NCBI GenBank assembly: GCA_904420225.1
Contig: CAJFUP010000202.1
Location: 1 to 50,926 of the forward strand
Source of the DNA: an uncultured Lachnospiraceae bacterium
Lineage (GTDB): Bacteria; Bacillota; Clostridia; Lachnospirales; Lachnospiraceae
Direction of reading: 5' to 3'
DNA length: 50,926 bases
The position numbers and the translations under genes were made by a program. The notes under the pieces were generated by a model. It did no database searches, was not told where the DNA came from, and saw only the letters and a list, made by a program, of their open reading frames with translations. Every line of letters starts with the position of its first letter. Within the stretch, counting starts at the first letter, position 1. Shown here piece by piece: positions 18,444 through 26,589 of this stretch.

Positions 18444-19625
18444 ATGGAAGATACACGTTCCAGACTGCAGGAGGTGCTGGATCAGGCAGTCAGAGAAAGA
18501 TTTGTGGCGGGGGCCAGCGTGCTGGTACTCCAGGGCGGAAAAGAGAGGTGGTTCTGCAAAAGCGGTATGCGGGATTTGGAGAATGGTCTGGAAATGGAGC
18601 GGGATACCATTTTTCGCCTGTATTCCATGACAAAGCCGGTGACATCGGCGGCGGTCATGATTCTTTTGGAAAGAGGGCTTTTGGACCTGGGCGAGCCGGT
18701 GGCAAAATTCCTGCCGGGCTTTCAGTGGCAGAAGGTGGCAGACGGCAGGCTGACCGTGTCAGTGCGCCGCGATGTGACGGTGAAAGATTTGCTTTCCATG
18801 ACATCTGGGCTGTCGTATCCCGATGCTTCCACAGTGGCCGGGAGCGAAGCCGCAGAGGTATTTCGCGTTCTGGATGAACGGCTTTACACCGATCATGCCA
18901 TGACCACCCAGGAAGTGGCCAATGCTCTGGGCAGATGCCGACTCTGTTTTCAGCCAGGGGAGCATTGGATGTATGGAACCAGTGCGGACATTTTGGGGGC
19001 TGTGGTGGAAAAAGTTACCGACATGCGTTTTGGGGAGTTTCTTAGAAAGGAGATTTTGGATCCTTTGGGCATGGAGGATACAGGATTTTATGTTCCTCAG
19101 GAAAAGCGGGAGCGCTTGGCAAGGGCATATGAAAATCAAAAAGGGGAATTGCGGGAGGTGAAGACGAATCACCTGGGAATTCGCTATTCCATGGATGAGG
19201 AACCCGCCTTTCAGTCCGGCGGCGCCGGTCTGGTATCCACCGTGGATGATTATGGAAAATTCGGCACCATGCTGCTGAACGGCGGTATTTTGGAAGGCGT
19301 GCGGATCTTAAAACCGGAAACGGTGAGGTTTATGACGAGGGGAAAGCTGCTTTCCCATCAGCAGGCGGATTTTGAGGCGGGCTGGGAACACTATGCGGGA
19401 TATACATATGGTAATTTGATGCGCGTCCTGGAACAACCGGGACAGGCATGGAATATGGCTTCTGCCGGGGAATATGGCTGGGATGGCTGGCTGGGAGCTT
19501 ACTTTACCAACGATCCTAAGAATCAGGTTACCTTCCTTTTGATGTACCAGCTTTTAAATGCCGGAACCACATCTTTCACCAGAAAAGTGAGAAATGTGGT
19601 CAACAGCGGACTGGAATACCTGTAA
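18444..19625 (+). CDS. Beta-lactamase-family (SxxK) serine hydrolase
   Basis: SMTKPVTSA (SxxK), YGTSADILGAVVEK; start MEDTRSR preceded by GGGAGGAG. Confidence 0.92.
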   Translation: MEDTRSRLQEVLDQAVRERFVAGASVLVLQGGKERWFCKSGMRDLENGLEMERDTIFRLYSMTKPVTSAAVMILLERGLLDLGEPVAKFLPGFQWQKVADGRLTVSVRRDVTVKDLLSMTSGLSYPDASTVAGSEAAEVFRVLDERLYTDHAMTTQEVANALGRCRLCFQPGEHWMYGTSADILGAVVEKVTDMRFGEFLRKEILDPLGMEDTGFYVPQEKRERLARAYENQKGELREVKTNHLGIRYSMDEEPAFQSGGAGLVSTVDDYGKFGTMLLNGGILEGVRILKPETVRFMTRGKLLSHQQADFEAGWEHYAGYTYGNLMRVLEQPGQAWNMASAGEYGWDGWLGAYFTNDPKNQVTFLLMYQLLNAGTTSFTRKVRNVVNSGLEYL

Positions 19626-19667
19626 GTTGAGCGTCTGCTGGTCTGTGATATAGAAAGGAGAAGAAAA

Positions 19668-20918
19668 ATGGATCCCATATTGGTGAATACAATTGATATC
19701 GCCGCCGCAGGAGGCGGAAAAGGTCTTTTGGGCGATGTGGACGGGGACGGACGCATGGAGTTGATTTTTGTCCAGGGAGACAGTGGAATTGATGACCGCT
19801 ATGTGCCTCATCAGGCGGCTTGTGTCACGGCATACCGCCTGGATGGAAGCCTGCTGTGGCAAAAGGGGACGCCCATGGAAGTGCCGGGAAATTTCGGCGC
19901 CGATTTTCCGGCGCAGGTGTGTGATATTGATGAGGATGGCAATCTGGAAGTGCTCTGTGTCATGGAAGGAAAATTCCTGATTTTGGACGGCCGGACAGGA
20001 GCGGTGAAGCGGGAACATGAGCTGCCGGATCCGCAGGCCCATGACTGTATCATTGTGGCCAATGTCAGCGGCGGAAAACATGCCACCGATATTATTTTGA
20101 AAGACCGCTATCGCCGCATGTGGGTGATGAATCGTGATTTTGAGCTTTTGTGGACCCACCAGGGGAATCTGGGGCATTTTCCATGGCCCTGTGATATCAA
20201 CGGGGATGGGTACGATGAGATCATGGCGGGATATGATTTGCTGGATCATCAGGGAAAGATTCTCTGGTCCTGCCGTGACCTGGACGACCACGCCGACTGC
20301 CTGTGGGTGGGAGACGTCAATGGTGACGGAAAACCGGAGATTGCCGTGGGCGGCAGCGTTACCTGCCTGTATGATGTCCAGGGACAGGAACTGTGGCGTT
20401 ATGAGGGATCTGTGGAGTCCCAGCACATTGCTCTGGGAAAATTTCTCCCCCAAAAACCAGGGCTTCAGATTGCCGGACTGGACCGTATTGTCAGAGGCGA
20501 TGGCTACAAAGGACAGTGGGACGGAAAAGATGGCATGTTTCTGTTGGACAGCGATGGAAAAGAAGTTTGGAAAGAAGACAGAAAGACCAAGGGCTGGCTG
20601 ACCATTGTAGATGCTTTATACAACTGGAATGGAGAGGGGAGAGACTACATACTGGCATATCGAAGAGGGGGCGGCGTCACACCGGCGCTATATGACGGAG
20701 AGATGAATCGGGTGATATCTTTTCCGGAAGACGGTTATGTTCTTCACGGGGACCTTTTGGGCAGGGGCATAGAGGATGTGGTGATTTATTCCAAAGAAAA
20801 AGCCTGGATTTACACAGGAACGGCCTTTGATTTGTCTGCTCCTCCTTCTGGAAATCCGGTGCCCCAGTCCAAGCGTCTTTCCCATTCCACACTGTATCCG
20901 GGCGGAGAATATCAATAA
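19668..20918 (+). CDS. FG-GAP/VCBS beta-propeller protein, function unassigned, distantly PL11-like
   Basis: Repeated calcium-loop motifs GDVDGDGRMELIF, CDIDEDGNLEVLC, CDINGDGYDEIMAG, GDVNGDGKPEIAVGG; no signal peptide. Confidence 0.85.
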   Translation: MDPILVNTIDIAAAGGGKGLLGDVDGDGRMELIFVQGDSGIDDRYVPHQAACVTAYRLDGSLLWQKGTPMEVPGNFGADFPAQVCDIDEDGNLEVLCVMEGKFLILDGRTGAVKREHELPDPQAHDCIIVANVSGGKHATDIILKDRYRRMWVMNRDFELLWTHQGNLGHFPWPCDINGDGYDEIMAGYDLLDHQGKILWSCRDLDDHADCLWVGDVNGDGKPEIAVGGSVTCLYDVQGQELWRYEGSVESQHIALGKFLPQKPGLQIAGLDRIVRGDGYKGQWDGKDGMFLLDSDGKEVWKEDRKTKGWLTIVDALYNWNGEGRDYILAYRRGGGVTPALYDGEMNRVISFPEDGYVLHGDLLGRGIEDVVIYSKEKAWIYTGTAFDLSAPPSGNPVPQSKRLSHSTLYPGGEYQ

Positions 20919-20965
20919 ATTGGGGCTGGCGTTTTTGGGAAATTGTGATAAAATAGACATATAAA

Positions 20966-20979
20966 GCGAAACGTTTCGC
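20966..20979. promoter_or_regulatory. LacI-family-like operator palindrome
   Basis: Perfect 14-bp palindrome GCGAAACGTTTCGC just downstream of TGTGATAAAAT (extended -10-like). Confidence 0.55.
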
Positions 20980-21040
20980 AGCTCTTTCCCTATGGGAAGG
21001 AGAACGCGAATCATGGCTTGTGGGAATGGAGGATTTGGAT

Positions 21041-21622
21041 ATGATGATGCATGATTTAGTGGAAAAAAGCCGTTCGTACCGTCGGTTTTATGAGGATCGG
21101 TCCATCACTGTGGAACAGTTGAAACAGCTGATTGATTTGGGGCGTTTGTCTCCCAGCGGCGGTAATAACCAGTATATCAAATATGTGGCGGTATGCGATG
21201 GAGAAATGAACGCCAAGGTTTATGAATGCCTGGCTTGGGCGGGATATCTGAAAGATTGGGATGGCCCCAAGGAAGGGGAGCGCCCGTCCGGATACATTAT
21301 TCTGCTCCGGGACAAAGCCATCAATCCCAATATGTCGGTGGATGAGGGAATCTCTGCCCAGAGTATTTTTCTGGGAGCCACAGAAATGGGGCTGGGCGGC
21401 TGCTTTCTGATGAATGTCCAGAGAGGGAAATTGGCCAAGATTCTGGATTTGGATGAGGAGCGTTTTGCCATTAGTATGGTCATTGCTCTGGGAGTGCCCA
21501 AAGAGACTGTGGTCATTACTGATGTGAAAGAGGATGGAGATATCAAGTATTACCGGGATGAGAATCAGATACATTATGTGCCCAAGAGAAGCCTGGACGA
21601 CGTGGTGGTGAAGACATTCTGA
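21041..21622 (+). CDS. Nitroreductase-family protein
   Basis: LVEKSRSYRRFYEDRSITVEQLKQLIDLGRLSPSGGNNQYIKYVAV ... LGATEMGLGGCFLMNVQR; GGAGG upstream of ATG 21041. Confidence 0.93.
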   Translation: MMMHDLVEKSRSYRRFYEDRSITVEQLKQLIDLGRLSPSGGNNQYIKYVAVCDGEMNAKVYECLAWAGYLKDWDGPKEGERPSGYIILLRDKAINPNMSVDEGISAQSIFLGATEMGLGGCFLMNVQRGKLAKILDLDEERFAISMVIALGVPKETVVITDVKEDGDIKYYRDENQIHYVPKRSLDDVVVKTF

Positions 21623-21658
21623 CAAAGGGTATGGACGAAGAAAGGAAGAGGAGAGACA

Positions 21659-22432
21659 GTGGAACCATTTACCATTTATCTGGCCGCGGACTCCACGGTT
21701 CAGACATTCCAGAAAAAGGATGCGCCTCAGATGGGATGGGGGCAAAAATTGTATGAGTCATTTCGGGACAGTGAGAAGTGCCGGATCTACCATCCGGATA
21801 ATACAAAATTTGATCAAGTGACCCGATATGAAATGCCTTGGGTGACCATTGATAACAGGGCCATGGCTGGAAGAAGCAGCCGTTCATTTCGGGACGAGGG
21901 GAGACTGGCGGATATTGATGCCTGCATTCAGCCAGGGGATTTTATGTTTGTCCAGTTTGCCCATAACGACGCCAATCAGGCGAAAAAAGAGCGCTATATT
22001 CCGGTGGAAGAGTATGCAAACTCCCTGATGACATATGTGGATGTGTGCAGAAGGCATGGGGCCCAATGCGTGTTGGTGACTGCCATTGCCATGAGGAATT
22101 GCGGGGATAATCGCGAAGGGATCTTTACGTTTAGTTTTCCTGAGTATCGTCATGCCATGATGCGGCTGGCCAGGGAAGAACATTTGCCGCTTTTGGATTT
22201 GGGCAGACGGACCACGGACTACTGCCGCCGTATTGGAAAAGAGGCCAGCAAAGATATTTTCCTGTGGGTGAAGCCGGGGGAATATCCCGAAAGCAGTCTT
22301 CGGGAAGGCAAAGAGGATAATGCCCATTTACAAGAAAGGGGGGCGGCGGTTTTCGCATCTTTGCTGACAGATCTAATCCGAGAATATCAGGCAGATGACA
22401 GGCTGGATCCCATCAAAGCGCTGCTGAAATAG
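21659..22432 (+). CDS. SGNH hydrolase, rhamnogalacturonan acetylesterase-like (CE12)
   Basis: YLAADSTVQTF, MGWGQKL, NRAMAGRSSRSF, VQFAHNDANQ, and C-terminal DNAHLQERG (DxxH); GTG start. Confidence 0.92.
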   Translation: MEPFTIYLAADSTVQTFQKKDAPQMGWGQKLYESFRDSEKCRIYHPDNTKFDQVTRYEMPWVTIDNRAMAGRSSRSFRDEGRLADIDACIQPGDFMFVQFAHNDANQAKKERYIPVEEYANSLMTYVDVCRRHGAQCVLVTAIAMRNCGDNREGIFTFSFPEYRHAMMRLAREEHLPLLDLGRRTTDYCRRIGKEASKDIFLWVKPGEYPESSLREGKEDNAHLQERGAAVFASLLTDLIREYQADDRLDPIKALLK

Positions 22433-22479
22433 GTTGGATCACTGGGAAAGAGACTGTGGATGGCGAAAAGGAGAACAAA

Positions 22480-23592
22480 ATGGCTCATTATACGTATAAA
22501 GATTATAAGCCAGTGGAGTATGCAAAAATGGCATGCGATACAATGATGCGAAAGTTCAGAGCAGAGGACTTGCCCCCCAAGGGCAGGTTCCACTATCACC
22601 AGGGAGTGTTTTTGTCTGGTATGCAGAAGACGTATGATCTTTGCAAAGATCAGCGATATTACGATTATATCAAGGCATGGGTGGATTCCATTATCGATGA
22701 AAATGGGGAAATTCATACCTTTGACCCTGGTCAGATGGATGATGTACAGCCGGGGATTCTGTTGTTTTTCCTCTACGGAAAAACCGGAGACGGGCGGTAC
22801 AAAAAAGCTCTGGATACGTTGGTGCCCTGTGTCATGAATCTGCCCAGGACGCCGGAAGGAGGTCTGTGGCATAAGGATTGCTGTCCCAATCAGATGTGGC
22901 TGGACGGCCTGTACATGGGCGGCCCCATTTGCGCGGAATACGCGTTTCGTTTTCATCAGCCGGAATACCTGGAGCTGGTCATAGAGCAGGCACTTTTAAT
23001 GGAAAAGATGACCCGAGATGAGAAGACGGGACTCTGGTACCATGCCTATGACGCTTCCAGAAAAATGCCTTGGGCCGATCCAGAGACTGGGCTTTCCTCC
23101 GAGTTTTGGGGCCGTTCCATTGGCTGGGTGCCAGTGGCTGTGCTGGACGATCTGGAGTTTGTCCCCAAAAATCGCCAGGAATACAAGGAATTGGGCCGTT
23201 TGGTTCATGATCTGCTGACAGCAGTGATTCGGTATCAGGATCCGGAGAGCGGGCTGTGGTATCAGGTGGTGGATAAAGGGGGCCAGAAGGGAAATTGGCT
23301 GGAAACCTCCTGCAGCTGTTTGTTTACGGCGGCCATAGCCAGGGCTGTCCGCGTGGGACTGTTGGATAAAGGCAGTTTGGACTATGCCAAAAAGGGATTT
23401 GAGGGAGTCATCGACCGCTTGAAATGGGAGGGACAAGATTTACTGGTGGATCACATTTGTGTGGGAACCGGTGTGGGGGATTATAAGCATTACTGCCGCC
23501 GTCCCACCAGCACCAATGATCTCCACGGCATGGGCGCGTTCCTCATTATGTGCGCGGAGATTGAGGCAATCGCTCAAAAATTGAATCATTGA
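22480..23592 (+). CDS. GH105 unsaturated rhamnogalacturonyl hydrolase (YteR/YesR-like)
   Basis: HYHQGVFLSGMQKTYDL, QMWLDGLYMGGP, EFWGRSIGWVPVAVLDDLEFVP motifs; ATG 22480 with RBS. Confidence 0.94.
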   Translation: MAHYTYKDYKPVEYAKMACDTMMRKFRAEDLPPKGRFHYHQGVFLSGMQKTYDLCKDQRYYDYIKAWVDSIIDENGEIHTFDPGQMDDVQPGILLFFLYGKTGDGRYKKALDTLVPCVMNLPRTPEGGLWHKDCCPNQMWLDGLYMGGPICAEYAFRFHQPEYLELVIEQALLMEKMTRDEKTGLWYHAYDASRKMPWADPETGLSSEFWGRSIGWVPVAVLDDLEFVPKNRQEYKELGRLVHDLLTAVIRYQDPESGLWYQVVDKGGQKGNWLETSCSCLFTAAIARAVRVGLLDKGSLDYAKKGFEGVIDRLKWEGQDLLVDHICVGTGVGDYKHYCRRPTSTNDLHGMGAFLIMCAEIEAIAQKLNH

Positions 23593-23602
23593 ATCAAGGT
23601 GC

Positions 23603-23621
23603 CCCGCCTCTTTAAGGCGGG
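23603..23621 (+). other. Intercistronic RNA hairpin
   Basis: CCCGCCT-CTTTA-AGGCGGG between GH105 and PL22 genes; no T tract. Confidence 0.6.
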
Positions 23622-23664
23622 AGTGGATAATCAGAGGGGAAAACCCCGGAAACGGAGGAGAAAT

Positions 23665-24867
23665 ATGGCAATCGGAGATAAGATTTACAATCACTTTTCT
23701 TCCTATATTGATCCCTATACGGGAACAGAGGTGGAGCGTCTGACAGAGCCGGATCATACCAGCCATCATATGTATTTTTATAATCGAATGACCACCAGCG
23801 ATGGCAAATATCTGCTGTACTGTCCGGAGCTTGACGGGCAGCGGCAGCTATATATGATGAATTTGGAAAATGGCGAGGCGGTTCAGCTGACAGAAGGGCC
23901 GGAGGTGGATGAGTACGGCGGCATGTTTTCTTGGGATGACCGCTATGTGTTCTATCAGCAGGCCAACTGTTTTTATAAACTGGATCTCTCGGATTTATCC
24001 AGAGAATGTTTTTATGAGGTACCGGAGGGGTGGAGCGGCGGAAGCGCCGGAATGAGCGACGATAACCGTTTCATGACCATTGTGGAGACTAAAAAGGATA
24101 CGGTGGCTGCCAAGGGCGGCGGGAAAAACTGGGATTTCTTTGCCCAGAATTGTCTGGCCAAGCCCCTGTGCCGCATTGTTTATATCGATGTAGAGAAGAA
24201 GACCAGTCACGTAGTGATCCAGGATCGCTGCTGGTTTGGCCATACCCAGATTCGTCCAAAGGATCCGAATACCATTATGTTTTGCCATGAGGGTCCCTAT
24301 GATCTCATTGATGCCAGGCTGTGGCTGGTACAAAGCGATGGCAGCCGCTACCGCTGCTGCCGGGAGCAGCCCAACGATCTGATCTTGACTCACGAGTTTT
24401 GGCTGCCGGACGGATCAAAGCTGGCATTTGTCTATCGGGAGACCACGGGAGATAAGGTGGAAAATATCCGTATGATTGATCCAGATACACTGGAGGAAAC
24501 CATTTTGATGCCTTGCTCTCCTTTTGCCCACTTTATTTGCGATAAGCAGAACAAATACATGGTGGGAGACTCCCAGGGGAGCGACGTTCCCATCCATCTT
24601 TTAAATCAGGAAGAGCAGGAAAAAGCCAGAGCGGAGGGCATTATTAAGAATGATTTTATTTATCTCATCGATGTGGCTGCCAGAACAGAGACGAAGCTGT
24701 GCTACCACGGCACGTCATGGCTGGCCAAGCACGGAACTCCGCAGGACGCCCATCCCCATCCCTGCTTTACCCAGGACAATCGCTATGTGATATTCGTGTC
24801 AGATAAAGATGGAAAGCCCTGTATATACCGTGTGGATTTGGAGAAGTATTTTGCGGGAAAACATTGA
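23665..24867 (+). CDS. Oligogalacturonate lyase-like (PL22)
   Basis: VERLTEPDHTSHHMYFYNRMTTSDGKYLLYCPELDGQRQLYMMNLENGEAVQLTEGP, repeated propeller blades, C-terminal HPHPCFTQDNRYVIFVSDKDG; ATG 23665 with GGAGGAG. Confidence 0.9.
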   Translation: MAIGDKIYNHFSSYIDPYTGTEVERLTEPDHTSHHMYFYNRMTTSDGKYLLYCPELDGQRQLYMMNLENGEAVQLTEGPEVDEYGGMFSWDDRYVFYQQANCFYKLDLSDLSRECFYEVPEGWSGGSAGMSDDNRFMTIVETKKDTVAAKGGGKNWDFFAQNCLAKPLCRIVYIDVEKKTSHVVIQDRCWFGHTQIRPKDPNTIMFCHEGPYDLIDARLWLVQSDGSRYRCCREQPNDLILTHEFWLPDGSKLAFVYRETTGDKVENIRMIDPDTLEETILMPCSPFAHFICDKQNKYMVGDSQGSDVPIHLLNQEEQEKARAEGIIKNDFIYLIDVAARTETKLCYHGTSWLAKHGTPQDAHPHPCFTQDNRYVIFVSDKDGKPCIYRVDLEKYFAGKH

Positions 24868-24940
24868 TAGGATTGTGTATAAGCTGCCTTGGAAAGTCTC
24901 ATATTGTGGAAAAAGTGACAGGCGGCGGAAAGGATGAGAT

Positions 24941-25744
24941 ATGAAAAAGAATATTTATACTTGTTTTCCGGGAGGAAAGCATAAAGTGCTGACCATGAGC
25001 TATGATGACGGCAGGGAAGAGGACCGCAGGCTGGTGGCATTGTTCAATGAATACGGCATCAAGGGTACCTTCCATGTGAACTCCGACCTGATGCGGGATG
25101 AGAAGCGAATCCCCATCTCCGAGTATAAGACCCTTTACCAGGGCCATGAGGTGTCTGTTCACACCGCCACACATCCCACCATCGCCCGCTGCCCCATGGA
25201 AGAGGTGGTGGAACAGATCGTGGAGGACCGGAAAGCGCTGGAAGAAGCGGTGGGCTATCCCATCCGCGGCATGTCGTACCCCAACGGCTCTTTTTCTCAG
25301 GAGATCATCGATGTACTTCCGGCTCTGGGTATCCGGTATGCCAGAACAGTGGGGAGTACCGATCAGTTTGGCATGCCGGAAAATTTTCTCCGGTGGACGG
25401 CTACCTGCCATCACAATCACAATCTGCAGAAACTGGGAGAGGAATTTGTGAATCTCCATAAAAAGCAGTACCTGTATATGATGTATGTATGGGGGCACAG
25501 CTATGAATTCGGACTTCAGGACAACTGGGATGTGATGGAGAATTTCTGCAAGCTGGTGGGGCATAGGGATGATATTTGGTATGCCACCAATATCCAGATC
25601 GTGGACTATATGGATGCGGCCAAACGCCTGCAGTTTACAGCCAATCTGGATAAAGTATACAATCCGTCCTTCCAGTCGGTGTGGATTGCCGTAAATGACA
25701 ATCAAATTGTGGAGATAAAGGGCGGCGAGCTGAAGGAGATCTGA
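24941..25744 (+). CDS. Polysaccharide deacetylase-family protein (CE4-like)
   Basis: LTMSYDDGREEDRRLVALFNEYGIKGTFHVNSDL, HTATHPT, MSYPNGSFS. Confidence 0.9.
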   Translation: MKKNIYTCFPGGKHKVLTMSYDDGREEDRRLVALFNEYGIKGTFHVNSDLMRDEKRIPISEYKTLYQGHEVSVHTATHPTIARCPMEEVVEQIVEDRKALEEAVGYPIRGMSYPNGSFSQEIIDVLPALGIRYARTVGSTDQFGMPENFLRWTATCHHNHNLQKLGEEFVNLHKKQYLYMMYVWGHSYEFGLQDNWDVMENFCKLVGHRDDIWYATNIQIVDYMDAAKRLQFTANLDKVYNPSFQSVWIAVNDNQIVEIKGGELKEI

Positions 25745-25764
25745 CGCCATCGGAAAGGAGCACC

Positions 25765-25992
25765 ATGCGCCGCGAAACATTCGATATGGAGCGGGATGTG
25801 TTGGAGATAGGGGATGAGGTGAGTATTGTGGAAGGGCAGCTGCCCACGTCCTATTATTACACCGTGGTTCCAGCCCTGGCCATGTCCCGCAATTATAAGA
25901 ATTCCCAGCGCCTGAAAAGTCGGAAAGGCGTGGTAACGGGAAAAGAACGCCATGACAGCAGTTATTACATTACCATTGATTTTGACGAATGA
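25765..25992 (+). CDS. Conserved-looking 75-aa hypothetical protein
   Basis: Intact ORF at the 3' end of the operon, RBS ggaaaggag upstream, followed by a terminator. Confidence 0.7.
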   Translation: MRRETFDMERDVLEIGDEVSIVEGQLPTSYYYTVVPALAMSRNYKNSQRLKSRKGVVTGKERHDSSYYITIDFDE

Positions 25993-26020
25993 GTGGGGAA
26001 AGGATGTGTCTGCTGACAGG

Positions 26021-26077
26021 GACATAAAAACAGGCAGGCTTCCAAAGTCATTTGGAACGTCTGCCTGTTTTTATGTC
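26021..26077. terminator. Bidirectional rho-independent terminator
   Basis: GACATAAAAACAGGCAG ... CTGCCTGTTTTTATGTC, 17-nt arms, between convergent genes. Confidence 0.9.
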
Positions 26078-26143
26078 TGTCAGGCGGCCGCGCCTGGCAC
26101 AGCTGTTATTATGTAGTAAGATTAGCCAATGATTCACGTCGTT

Positions 26144-26341
26144 TTACAGTGCGATACATCCCTGTACATCTTCGTTTACAGTGTAGTACGCCTTTGCCTC
26201 CTCTGGTTTTACATATACATTCAGAGTTTTGATGTCCTTGATCTTCATGCCGTTGGCTGTGCATTCTTTCTTAATCTGTGCGATCAGATCAGAATCCTTC
26301 ACTTCCAGGCCGTTGCTTTGGATGTATAATGTACTTTTCAT
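26144..26341 (-). CDS. Small DUF6465-like protein
   Basis: MKSTLYIQSNGLEVKDSDLIAQIKKE...KIKDIKTLNVYVKPEEAKAYYTVNEDVQGCIAL matches the recalled family pattern. Confidence 0.8.
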   Translation of the reverse strand: MKSTLYIQSNGLEVKDSDLIAQIKKECTANGMKIKDIKTLNVYVKPEEAKAYYTVNEDVQGCIAL

Positions 26342-26589
26342 AATTGACACTTCCCTTCCTTGTCAAGCGTTCGCGCCGTTCTGCGGCACGGATGTCTGCG
26401 GCGGCAGCCATGAAACCTGCCATTTGGCAAAATCAAACACAGCTGACTTTCCAATAAAACCGCATGTTTCAGCTACTTATTGTAATATATTTGAAGAAAC
26501 CTGTCAAGCTGAAGGGCGTAAAATCAACGTAAAGCCACATAAATTGAAGGGGTTTCCGTCCATTTTTTCGAGAAACCAGCCAGAGTCGG

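Noticed and set aside
19554-20453. 299-aa minus-strand ORF
   Set aside because: Antisense to the FG-GAP gene; motifs are on the plus strand.
20966-20979. Palindrome considered as a CcpA cre site
   Set aside because: Outer positions differ from the TGWNANCGNTNWCA pattern; kept only as a generic LacI-family-like operator.
24899-25780. 293-aa minus-strand ORF
   Set aside because: Antisense to the polysaccharide deacetylase gene.
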